64,000 bases of DNA, taken from assembly GCA_016938175.1 (NCBI GenBank), contig JAFGVE010000034.1:1-64000 (forward strand). The letters are read 5' to 3'. Positions 56,148 through 64,000 of the stretch are shown here, piece by piece. The stretch is from Campylobacterales bacterium. GTDB taxonomy: Bacteria; Campylobacterota; Campylobacteria; Campylobacterales; Sulfurimonadaceae. Each line of letters starts with the position of its first letter. The stretch's first letter is position 1. Below the pieces are notes generated by a model. That model was not told the origin of the DNA, did no database searches, and worked only from the letters and a program-made list of their open reading frames with translations. The position numbers and the translations under genes are program-made.

Positions 56148-57478
56148 GCCCTTCCATTTCTGAAACAAGGACCAAAAATTATTTTAAGCAAATTAAAGGT
56201 TCTTTTCTTTTTAAAGGGCTCGCAATTTTAGCGAGTTTTTTATCTATTCCCCTTATGATAAAGTATCTAGGGGTAGAACAGTATGGGGTCTGGAGTACAT
56301 TACTCTCTATTGTGTCTTGGATAGTTTTATTTGATTTAGGCATTGGAAATGGTCTGAGAAATAAAATTTCAGAATCTCTAGCAGACGATAATAAACAGAG
56401 TGCACAAGAGTATATATCAACTGCTTATACAATTATAGGTGCTATTTCTGTGGTTTTAATTTTAATTTTTCTATTGTTTAGACAATTTATACCGTGGCAG
56501 AAGATTTTTAATATAACAGTAGTATCAGATTCCGATTTGCAAAGTGTTGTTACTGTTACTATTATATTTTTACTTTTAAATTTTTGGATAAGTCTTATAA
56601 ATCAAGTCTTTAATGGATTTCAAAAAACATCACTTGTAGTTTTAAACCAATTTTTATCAAATCTTCTTTCTCTCTTGAGTGTATTTATACTATATGAGTT
56701 TTATGAACCATCTTTGACAAAACTTGCAATTTGCTATGGCATATCTTTAAGTATATCTAGTCTAATGCTTTCTTTTTATTTTTATAAAAGAAATAGGGAA
56801 TATATTCCTAAAATAAATTCTTTTAAATTAAGTTATACAAAATCTATAGTGTCTCTGGGTATGAAATTTTTTATTATTCAAATAGCAGTAATTGCTATCT
56901 TTACAACAGATAAGATATTGATAACACAACTTTTTGGACCGGAATATGTCACAAACTATGATGTAGTATTTAAACTTTTTTCAGTAATTACTATTGTACA
57001 CGGCATTTTAATGGCCCCTTTGTGGTCTGCTTATAGTGATGCTTATCATCGTAATGATATACGATGGATTAAGATGACTTTCAAAAGTCAATTAAAAATA
57101 TATTTCATTATAATTTTAGCGACGATTGCATTGATATTTTTAGCAAAACCAATAGTGAAAATTTGGGTGGGAGAAGAAATTTTTCTAGATAATATATTAG
57201 TGTATTCAATTGCACTTTTTATTTTATTTTCAACCTGGAATAATATTTTTGCATATTTTATTAATGCTACAAATAAGCTCTATTTAGCATTACGGATAAA
57301 TATTTTTTTAGCAATTGCTAATATTCCAATAAGTCTTTTGTATGTAAAAATTTTTAATTTTGGTGTTGAAGGTGTAGTACTTGGTACTGTAACAAGTTTA
57401 GTGATTGGGGTTGTCTTAGCACCTTGGCAGTCATATAATATTATTTTCAATAAAGGACATACAGTATGGCACCGATGA
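56144..57478 (+). CDS. wzx: Polysaccharide flippase (Wzx)
   Basis: This 444-residue integral membrane protein with about 12 hydrophobic helices belongs to the MOP superfamily, polysaccharide transport branch. The start region (FKGLAILASFLSIPLMIKYL and GVEQYGVW) is the family signature. It would flip undecaprenyl-linked repeat units across the inner membrane. The only start giving a complete first helix is TTG inside the rfbE stop codon (TTGA), without a strong ribosome site. It marks the switch from nucleotide-sugar genes to assembly genes in the operon. Confidence 0.85.
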   Translation: MSPSISETRTKNYFKQIKGSFLFKGLAILASFLSIPLMIKYLGVEQYGVWSTLLSIVSWIVLFDLGIGNGLRNKISESLADDNKQSAQEYISTAYTIIGAISVVLILIFLLFRQFIPWQKIFNITVVSDSDLQSVVTVTIIFLLLNFWISLINQVFNGFQKTSLVVLNQFLSNLLSLLSVFILYEFYEPSLTKLAICYGISLSISSLMLSFYFYKRNREYIPKINSFKLSYTKSIVSLGMKFFIIQIAVIAIFTTDKILITQLFGPEYVTNYDVVFKLFSVITIVHGILMAPLWSAYSDAYHRNDIRWIKMTFKSQLKIYFIIILATIALIFLAKPIVKIWVGEEIFLDNILVYSIALFILFSTWNNIFAYFINATNKLYLALRINIFLAIANIPISLLYVKIFNFGVEGVVLGTVTSLVIGVVLAPWQSYNIIFNKGHTVWHR

Positions 57479-58359
57479 TTAGTATTCTTATTCCGACATA
57501 TAATCGTGAAAAAGATGTAGAAAAAGCAGTGTTGTCGTGTTTATTACAAGACTATCAAAATATTGAGATTATAGTTACTGACAACTCTGATAACTCTGCT
57601 ACAGAAAAAATTATTAAAAAAATTAATAGTGACAAAGTGAGGTATTATAAAAACAGTAAAAATATCGGACCAATTTTAAATTGGCGGAAAGCTTTTGAGT
57701 ATAGCAGTGGAGACTGGGTACTAATTTTACCAGATGATGATTATTTGATAAATCCATTTTATTTGAGTGATTGTGTGCAAATTATTTCTGAAGAAAAAGT
57801 TGATTTAATCATAACAGATTGTATTTTGGGTTATCCAACTTATAATTTAATTGGTAAGTCAAATAATATTGGGATCAAAAGTAGTAAAGATGTTTTAGAA
57901 ACTTTTTGGCAAACATCTCACATACCTACTATTGCTAACTTGTTTAGTAAAGATGTTGTTAAAGGATTAGAATTTTTTTATTCTAATAGTATTTTATATT
58001 CTGATATTGAACTATGGTTAAAAATATTAAATAAATCAAAATACGTATATTTTTACAATGTTCCATCAGTCTACTACACATTTCATGAACAAAATATTGT
58101 AAAAACTATGCAGATTGACTCATTGATTTCAAATGCAATTTTTATTGTTTCAATATTTAAAAATAATCCCTTAATGGAAAAGCTTTATATGCAACGGTAT
58201 TGTTTATTTGTAGCGAGTATTTATCCAAATTATGGATATGATTTAGTTGTAAAACTTTCAAAAGAGTATAAACTAGGTACTTTATGGTTATTAACTACAA
58301 TAAGCACTTTAAACTTACGAAAAGTTAAAAAAGTTATAAAATGGATTTTGAAAAAATGA
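57466..58359 (+). CDS. Glycosyltransferase, GT-A family 2
   Basis: This 297-residue inverting glycosyltransferase has the GT2 nucleotide-binding start ISILIPTYNREKDVEKAVLS (5-24), a first acidic site in VTDNSDN, KNIGPILNWRKAFE, and the DxD motif in LPDDDYL. Donor and acceptor cannot be told from sequence. ATG 57466 has AAGGA nine bases upstream; a second ATG at 57475 overlaps the wzx stop. The protein shows no membrane span except weak hydrophobicity at the C-terminus (TLWLLTTISTLNL). Confidence 0.85.
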   Translation: MAPMISILIPTYNREKDVEKAVLSCLLQDYQNIEIIVTDNSDNSATEKIIKKINSDKVRYYKNSKNIGPILNWRKAFEYSSGDWVLILPDDDYLINPFYLSDCVQIISEEKVDLIITDCILGYPTYNLIGKSNNIGIKSSKDVLETFWQTSHIPTIANLFSKDVVKGLEFFYSNSILYSDIELWLKILNKSKYVYFYNVPSVYYTFHEQNIVKTMQIDSLISNAIFIVSIFKNNPLMEKLYMQRYCLFVASIYPNYGYDLVVKLSKEYKLGTLWLLTTISTLNLRKVKKVIKWILKK

Positions 58360-59315
58360 AAAAAGAGTTAGTCAGTATCCTCATCCCTGTGTATAATAGA
58401 GATAATTTAATAGAAGAGACAGTTCAAAGTGCCTTGAACCAAACATACAAAGACATAGAAATTATTATAGTAGATAATAAAAGTACGGATAATACTTGGC
58501 AAGTTTTAGAAGAATTAGCAGTCCAAGATAATAGAATAAAAATTTTTCAAAATGAAACAAATATAGGACCTGTGAGAAATTGGCAACGTTGTATAGATGA
58601 GGCAACTGGAAAGTATGGGAAAATACTTTGGTCTGATGATTTAATAGCTCCTGAGTTTTTGGAAAAGACTGTACCTTACTTAGAAGATGAAGATGTAGGG
58701 TTTGTTTTTACTGGTATTGAAATATTTGATGATACAAGAAATAAAAAGTTTTCTACATGTTTTATTGGAAGTACTGATTTTTATGATAGTGACTATTACA
58801 TAAAAAATGTGCTCGAAAGAGGAAATTTTCCTGTTTCTCCGGGATGTGCTATTTTTAGGTTAAATGACCTTAAAAATAATTTACTCATAAATGTACCGAA
58901 TAAACTAAATGTTGATTTTTCTATGCAGGCCATAGGAAATGACTTATTGATATTTCTCTTAACTGCTAATCAGTATCCAAAGTTTGTTTTTGTAAATGCA
59001 AAGTTGTCTTTTTTTAGGGTACATCAAGGATCAATTAGTACTATAGAAGTTGAAAAGTTAAGTCTATTATATGCTTTATCAAAAGCATACTTTATAGAAA
59101 TATGTTCTAGAAAAGAAATGTTACCTATTTATAATTCTTATTTATATTTATTACTTTTAAAACATCGAAGGAATAATTTAGGTATCACTAGTATTGACCT
59201 GTTCTATCATAAAAATAGTAATTTTACTTTTAGTATATTCCAATTAATAAAGCTAATTTTTCAAAAAGCTTATTTAAAACTACTATATAAGATTAAAAAA
59301 TTTTTTAGGTTTTAG
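58356..59315 (+). CDS. Glycosyltransferase, GT-A family 2
   Basis: This 319-residue GT2 enzyme has VSILIPVYNRDNLIEETVQS near the start, VDNKSTDNTW, NETNIGPVRNWQRCIDEATG and an acidic motif in WSDDLIAPEFLE. It is related to the preceding gene (shared NIGPxxNW segment), suggesting an old duplication within the cluster. I chose ATG 58356, which overlaps the previous stop (ATGA). An in-frame ATG at 58341 would add five residues. Sugar specificity unknown. Confidence 0.83.
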   Translation: MKKELVSILIPVYNRDNLIEETVQSALNQTYKDIEIIIVDNKSTDNTWQVLEELAVQDNRIKIFQNETNIGPVRNWQRCIDEATGKYGKILWSDDLIAPEFLEKTVPYLEDEDVGFVFTGIEIFDDTRNKKFSTCFIGSTDFYDSDYYIKNVLERGNFPVSPGCAIFRLNDLKNNLLINVPNKLNVDFSMQAIGNDLLIFLLTANQYPKFVFVNAKLSFFRVHQGSISTIEVEKLSLLYALSKAYFIEICSRKEMLPIYNSYLYLLLLKHRRNNLGITSIDLFYHKNSNFTFSIFQLIKLIFQKAYLKLLYKIKKFFRF

Positions 59316-59316
59316 A

Positions 59317-60531
59317 GTGGGCTTGTATTTACATCCTATAGTTTTTTTTTCTATTGGTACATTTATAGGATTAACTCCATATATTTTTGGTAGTACCTAT
59401 TTTAATGTATATAGAACATTCACATTTAGTAGTGAAATATTAATTGTTTATATGATAGGATTTATCTTTTTTTCTATAGGTGTATTACTGGTTAGTTTTG
59501 TATATAAAAAAAAACATCAAGTATATAGTGTTATTAAAAAAGATATAAACTTATTCTTAATAATTTTAATCTTTTTGTCTATTTTAATATTTTTAAAAAT
59601 AATATCACTTTATGGTACATTACCAATATTAGCTCTTTTAAGTGGTAATGAGTCTATTGCTTTTGTTAATCAAACACAAAAAGACGTTGGTGGTGGTCTA
59701 TTCGGCGTATTCTTTTTAACGGTTATCTCTTTAATTGTTTTATTCCCATATAGTGTTATTTATAAAAACAAATCTTTTTTAAATAAAAGTTTATTTTGGA
59801 TACATCTTTGTTTATTGATAATATATACTACATATTCTGGAAAACGACAAATGATGTTTATTTTTTTTACATATAGCTTCAGTTATTTGTTGATTTATTA
59901 TACGAAAATAGATAATACCAAAGTATTATCTAACATTAAAAAAATAGCAGTAGTCTCATTTTCATTACTTATAGGAATATTTTTAACTATTGGATTAGTT
60001 AGAACAAGTCTGACGAACGATGATGTCTCACTTTTGGATCCTATCGTGCATTATGCTTCTCTTCCATTTATAAATCTTACAAGTATTATAATAAATCAAG
60101 AAAACAATTCATATGCATATACTTTTATTTCTTTTTTTGAAACTATATTGTCTGACTTGCCAACTTTTGCAAAAGGTATGATGTCAATGGATTTTCATAC
60201 TTTACAGATGCCTCTTATTGAACCTACTTCACCTCCCACTATATATGGAGAAATTTTTTGGAACTTTGGCTACATAGGGGTTATTGTTTATTTATTTATA
60301 GTGGGTATTTTTTCAGGAGTTTTATACTTTAAAGCATTGTATAGCCAAAACTTTCTTTATATAACACTGTATAGTTTAATAGTCTGGCCCTTACTATCTA
60401 TTCATACATACAATCACTTTAAAAACTTTATGTTTTTGATTATTCCACTTATTATGATTGTTTTTGGTTCTTATATATATAAAAAAATATCTAAAAAAAG
60501 GAAAGTGTGTGATTCAAAGAATAAAAAATAA
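59317..60531 (+). CDS. wzy: O-antigen/EPS repeat-unit polymerase (Wzy-like)
   Basis: This 404-residue, very hydrophobic protein has about 11-12 helices and a large loop near 255-315 containing PTIYGEIFWNFGYIG, the pattern of oligosaccharide repeat-unit polymerases (PTxxGexxxnfG). Wzy proteins are recognised by topology and this loop rather than by overall identity. It would polymerise flipped repeat units on the periplasmic face. Start GTG at 59317, just after the previous stop. It overlaps the following glycosyltransferase gene by 23 bases. The DNA is markedly AT-rich. Confidence 0.8.
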   Translation: MGLYLHPIVFFSIGTFIGLTPYIFGSTYFNVYRTFTFSSEILIVYMIGFIFFSIGVLLVSFVYKKKHQVYSVIKKDINLFLIILIFLSILIFLKIISLYGTLPILALLSGNESIAFVNQTQKDVGGGLFGVFFLTVISLIVLFPYSVIYKNKSFLNKSLFWIHLCLLIIYTTYSGKRQMMFIFFTYSFSYLLIYYTKIDNTKVLSNIKKIAVVSFSLLIGIFLTIGLVRTSLTNDDVSLLDPIVHYASLPFINLTSIIINQENNSYAYTFISFFETILSDLPTFAKGMMSMDFHTLQMPLIEPTSPPTIYGEIFWNFGYIGVIVYLFIVGIFSGVLYFKALYSQNFLYITLYSLIVWPLLSIHTYNHFKNFMFLIIPLIMIVFGSYIYKKISKKRKVCDSKNKK

Positions 60532-61624
60532 TATACTTTTTAAAAATTTACAATGTTTTTACACAAAGATTAAATATCAATTGACTAATAAAAAACACGT
60601 ACACACATATCCTAAACTGGATTTTTGCAAGATTGAAAAAGGAACAAAGGTTCTATATATTGGAACAGATGAGCTACAAGATAAAAGTGGGTTTTTACAA
60701 GAATTAGAACCTTTTTGCGACTTAAAAGTATTTACTAAATTTGATGGTGGTTATGGACAATATTCAGAGAAACAGTATTTAAAAGGATATGGACCAGACT
60801 TAAATATAGATAGACTTGAAATGTTATTAGAAGATGCGAATGGAAGACCAGAAGTTATTTTAACTCAGTCTTGGGCTAGACTTTGGGATATTGATAAATT
60901 AAAGTTATTAAAACAAAAATATAGTTTTAAATTCATAAATATTTGTATGGATGATAGACATTCATTTTATATGATGTCAGTGTTTAGAAAATATAATAGA
61001 GGTACATCAGGCTTTATATCTTTACTGGATGGAGCATTGGTTACATCTAAAGAAAGTATAGCATGGTATCACGCAAAAGATATTCCCGCATTATATTTTC
61101 CAGAAGCTACATCTAGTCAGTTCTTTAATAAACTTTATATAGAAAAACAATATGATGTTGGATTCGTGGGTGCAAAATATGGTTTGAGAGGTGAATATAT
61201 TCAATATTTAATTGATAATGGGATACAAGTTAAAGCTTATGGAAACGGTTGGGAGTCAGGTAGAATTGAAAATGAGTACGTAAATTCATTTTTTAACAAA
61301 TGTAAAATAGTTATTGGTTTTGGCTATATTTTAGGATGTAATGATTTTATGGCTTTAAAACTAAGAGATTTTGATGTTCCAGCTACTGGTAGCTTTTATT
61401 TAACAACTTACAATGAAGATTTAGAAGAATTATTTCCTGAGAAAGAAGGATGTTACTTTACTTCAAAAGAAGAGATGCTTTCAAAAGTAAGATATTATTT
61501 AGCAAATGAAGAAGAACGTGAAAAAATCGCATATACTAGCTATGTAAATACAATAGAAAATCATGTATATGAAGAAAGATTAAAATTAATATTTAAGAGT
61601 GAAAATGAAAAATGTAATAATTAA
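60509..61624 (+). CDS. Glycosyltransferase, CgeB-like (GT-B)
   Basis: This 371-residue protein resembles the CgeB / spore-maturation group of GT-B glycosyltransferases. Central VGFVGAKYGLRGEYIQYL and GNGWESGRI and the late AKIVIGFG-type segment (CKIVIGFGYILG) are visible. The C-terminal part has the LKLRDFDVPATGSFYLT and ELFPEKEGCYFTSKEEML pattern that contacts the donor nucleotide. GTG 60509 is chosen because AAAGGAA lies just upstream; the frame is open from 60458 inside wzy. Donor and linkage unknown. Confidence 0.75.
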   Translation: MIQRIKNNILFKNLQCFYTKIKYQLTNKKHVHTYPKLDFCKIEKGTKVLYIGTDELQDKSGFLQELEPFCDLKVFTKFDGGYGQYSEKQYLKGYGPDLNIDRLEMLLEDANGRPEVILTQSWARLWDIDKLKLLKQKYSFKFINICMDDRHSFYMMSVFRKYNRGTSGFISLLDGALVTSKESIAWYHAKDIPALYFPEATSSQFFNKLYIEKQYDVGFVGAKYGLRGEYIQYLIDNGIQVKAYGNGWESGRIENEYVNSFFNKCKIVIGFGYILGCNDFMALKLRDFDVPATGSFYLTTYNEDLEELFPEKEGCYFTSKEEMLSKVRYYLANEEEREKIAYTSYVNTIENHVYEERLKLIFKSENEKCNN

Positions 61625-63239
61625 GATTACTAATAATGAATTTGATATTTTAGAACATCATGGGTTTAATAGATATGATATAAATGGTGGAATTTATTTA
61701 AGTTTTTCCTTAAATGAAAATCTAAAACAATTGATAGATAAAGAATTTTTATTAAATATGAAGGGTCTATTTATTTCAAAAGAAAAAAATATTATAAATA
61801 TTTATGGTGACATATTTAGAACTGTCCCTTTATATTATATTACTAAAAATAATGAAACTTATATCTTTTCCGATTTTGAGAGTATCAAAAAATATATTGA
61901 AATAGAAAAAAACATAGATCCTGTTGGATTTTGGGAATATCTTCTTTTTGGTAATGGTATTTATAATAGAACAATATATGAAAATGTTAAACAATTTACT
62001 GTAGCAGGTCAACTGTTAATAGAAAATAATCTATTAACTTTTGATTACTATTGGGATTTTTCAATTTATGAAAATAATTCATATAATTATCAAAATGAGA
62101 AAGAAGTTATAAATATTGTACAAGAAAAACTAATATCTATTTTTAATAATGAGTTACAACAAAAAAATGATCACTATACTTTAGGTTTGAGTGGTGGTAT
62201 GGATAGTAGACTGGCTTTTGCCATTTTGAAGAAGTTAAATTTATTGGATAACACAAAATTTTTCACATATGGATATAATAAAAATATTTTAGAGTCATTG
62301 ATTGCACAAAAATTACTTAAATTAGAAAAATTATCAAATTGGAGTTTTCATAAATTAATTCATACTTCCTATACGAACGCTTTAAACAAATTTGCAAAAT
62401 TTACTGCTGCTAGTGTAAGCTTTGCTCATTCACATATTTATGATTATTTAGATAATCAAAATGCCAAAAATTTTATTTCAACTTATTATTCTGATGCAAT
62501 TTTTGGTTATTCTACGGAGAATAAGAAAAATGATACATATTTAGATGTTGATTATTTTATATCTTTAGAAATATATAAAGAATTTATACCTCAAAAAATC
62601 TTAACAATCATTAATGATGATATTAGAAATTCACTAAAAAATTATAATACCGATTTTAATTATAGTTCAATAAATGAATATAAATATATAATAGAAAGAC
62701 ATACAAAATTTCATATGAATTTATTATTCATACAATCACAAAAAGCTTCAAATGTATTAACTCCTTTTGCTAATTTCGAATTATTTGAAGTATTTATAAG
62801 CTTGCCTATTAAATATAGAATTAACAAAAAAATAATAGTAGACATAATCAAAAATATTGATTATAAATATATTAATGATGTGGAAGATTCTTCAAGTAAA
62901 AAAGTGTATTTTGAAAAGACTTTTAATAATATATTTAAAAATTTTGACAATATATTAATTTTGTCAAGAAAAATTTTAAATATTATTTTATTTAATTTAA
63001 CACGAGGTAGGTTATTTGTTTTTGATAAAAATTCAACTGAAATTCAAGCAATTGAATTAATTAAGAACTATCAAAATGATTTGAATAATGCTTCAAATTT
63101 TTTTAATCTAAAAAATTTAATCAATGATAGTCTCTCTAACAAGTTAAAAAAAGTACCCTCACATGGGAAACCTATTGCTATCAGATATCAATTAATAGAC
63201 TTATATAGATTATTAGAAGAAAATAATGAAAAAAATTAG
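61605..63239 (+). CDS. Asparagine synthetase-like protein of the EPS cluster
   Basis: This 544-residue protein has the two-domain outline of AsnB. The N-terminal Ntn-glutaminase-like region (about 1-150) lacks the Cys2 nucleophile, so it should not hydrolyse glutamine. The synthetase region has the ATP PP-loop LGLSGGMDSRLAFAIL and the later SDAIFGY. The usual PFLDxxxxE motif reads PFANFELFE. Relatives in O-antigen loci amidate uronic acids. UDP-GalA/GlcA genes in the same operon make that plausible here. The ATG at 61605 follows AAGAG; GTG 61599 is an alternative. Extremely AT-rich coding sequence. Confidence 0.75.
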   Translation: MKNVIIKITNNEFDILEHHGFNRYDINGGIYLSFSLNENLKQLIDKEFLLNMKGLFISKEKNIINIYGDIFRTVPLYYITKNNETYIFSDFESIKKYIEIEKNIDPVGFWEYLLFGNGIYNRTIYENVKQFTVAGQLLIENNLLTFDYYWDFSIYENNSYNYQNEKEVINIVQEKLISIFNNELQQKNDHYTLGLSGGMDSRLAFAILKKLNLLDNTKFFTYGYNKNILESLIAQKLLKLEKLSNWSFHKLIHTSYTNALNKFAKFTAASVSFAHSHIYDYLDNQNAKNFISTYYSDAIFGYSTENKKNDTYLDVDYFISLEIYKEFIPQKILTIINDDIRNSLKNYNTDFNYSSINEYKYIIERHTKFHMNLLFIQSQKASNVLTPFANFELFEVFISLPIKYRINKKIIVDIIKNIDYKYINDVEDSSSKKVYFEKTFNNIFKNFDNILILSRKILNIILFNLTRGRLFVFDKNSTEIQAIELIKNYQNDLNNASNFFNLKNLINDSLSNKLKKVPSHGKPIAIRYQLIDLYRLLEENNEKN

Positions 63240-63966
63240 TGTGTTATTATCAGTCAGAGATGGAGAACTATTTCTTGCCAATACTATTGATAGTGTTTTA
63301 AATCAAACATATTCAGAGTTAGAATTAATTGTAGTAGTTAACTGTTCAACGGACAATAGTCTTAAAATTATCCAAGACTTTGATGATGATAGGGTAAAAG
63401 TATATGAAACTAATATATGCCAATTAAGTTTTAATTTAAATTATGCACTATCAAAAGCTTCAGGTGAATACATTGCAAGAATAGATGCCGATGACATTGC
63501 TATGCCTGATAGACTAGAAAAACAAGTGAAGTGTATTGAAGAGTATAATTATGATGTAGTTGGATCAAACATAGATTATATAGATGAAAATGGTAGAGGC
63601 ATTGGTAATAAAAGATATCCTGAATCTAATATTGAAATAAGAAGTAAAATATTTTACAAGGCGGTATTAGTTCATCCATCAATATTAACAAAAAGAGAAC
63701 TTTTACTTAAAAATGGTGGGTATTTAGGTGGAAAATTTGCGCAAGATTATGATATATGGCTGAGAATCATGAGAGATAAAAATATTAAATTTTACAACAT
63801 TCAAGAGCCATTATTACAATACAGAATACATCCTTCTCAAACAAAAGGCAATCGATATTCTTATGCTGAAGTTGCAGGATATTTACTTAAAGAGTCAATA
63901 TATTCTAAATCCTTTACATATTTTCTTGGTGCGTTTATATATTATGTAAAGGCTTTAGTAAAATGA
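63226..63966 (+). CDS. Glycosyltransferase, GT-A family 2
   Basis: This 246-residue GT2 enzyme has VLLSVRDGELFLANTIDS (6-23), VNCSTDNSL and the DxD metal site in ARIDADDIAMPDRLEKQV, the common form of WaaE/WcaA-like transferases. The acceptor-side segment is FAQDYDIWLR. It starts 14 bases inside the asparagine-synthetase-like gene and ends overlapping the next gene. Specificity unknown. Confidence 0.88.
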   Translation: MKKISVLLSVRDGELFLANTIDSVLNQTYSELELIVVVNCSTDNSLKIIQDFDDDRVKVYETNICQLSFNLNYALSKASGEYIARIDADDIAMPDRLEKQVKCIEEYNYDVVGSNIDYIDENGRGIGNKRYPESNIEIRSKIFYKAVLVHPSILTKRELLLKNGGYLGGKFAQDYDIWLRIMRDKNIKFYNIQEPLLQYRIHPSQTKGNRYSYAEVAGYLLKESIYSKSFTYFLGAFIYYVKALVK

Positions 63967-64000
63967 AGAAAATACTTTTTATAGTTACCAAGTCTGAAAA
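63963..64000 (+). CDS. Start of a further gene, probably a glycosyltransferase (cut by window end)
   Basis: An ATG overlapping the previous stop (ATGA) opens a frame reading MKKILFIVTKSE to the end of the window. A short basic start followed by a hydrophobic strand is usual for GT-B glycosyltransferases, but 12 residues cannot prove it. It shows that the polysaccharide operon continues downstream. Confidence 0.5.
   Translation, partial: MKKILFIVTKSE

Overview
The window looks like chromosomal DNA of a member of the Campylobacterota (Epsilonproteobacteria), most likely a Sulfurimonas-type chemolithotroph. The evidence is a fused ispDF gene, a Wolinella-type dihaem fumarate reductase (frdCAB), a TorD/multi-cluster ferredoxin maturation group, low GC content, and the gene string ispDF - response regulator - sat-like - pgpA-like close to mrp, which I remember as syntenic in Campylobacter jejuni (Cj1606c-Cj1610). 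I see no rRNA, tRNA, insertion sequence, prophage or CRISPR array, and no gene-free stretch longer than about 230 bp.

Layout. 0-9 kb: the end of a response regulator, yaiI/ywbE, a rhodanese - 41-residue membrane protein - MFS transporter group, a two-component system, siroheme genes (cobA, and precorrin-2 dehydrogenase on the other strand) and a zinc-binding-type chemoreceptor. 9-19 kb: an RND (MMPL) - LolA-like - DUF1302 envelope transport trio, a divergent dicarboxylate transporter, frdCAB and a tiny lysine-rich protein. 19-26 kb: patatin lipase, gdhA, an MscS channel, then TorD, a poly-ferredoxin, an AroE-fold protein and a helical protein that look like a molybdoenzyme (formate-dehydrogenase-type) accessory operon. 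26-30 kb: the ispDF operon, whose three downstream members all lack key catalytic residues of their families. 30-39 kb: thiC, mrp, a haem-sensing diguanylate cyclase, glmS and glnD. 39-42.3 kb: an LsrG-like - class II aldolase - LsrK cassette suggesting autoinducer-2 processing.

42.3-64 kb: one long, tightly overlapped exopolysaccharide/O-antigen operon that runs off the window. A MarR-type EPS regulator comes first, then genes for UDP-Gal, UDP-GlcA/GalA, GDP-Man, GDP-Fuc and CDP-3,6-dideoxyhexose (paratose/tyvelose) precursors, then Wzx, Wzy, five or more glycosyltransferases and an asparagine-synthetase-like enzyme. The later part is visibly more AT-rich, as is usual for variable polysaccharide loci.

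The strongest leads are: (1) three consecutive family members with lost catalytic residues behind ispDF; (2) the LsrG/aldolase/LsrK cassette without Lsr transporter or LsrR; (3) a fumarate reductase whose haem histidines align exactly with Wolinella but which lacks the E-pathway glutamate; (4) a diguanylate cyclase with a periplasmic CxxCH site; (5) a CDP-tyvelose pathway lacking its E3 reductase, next to a possible uronate-amidating enzyme.
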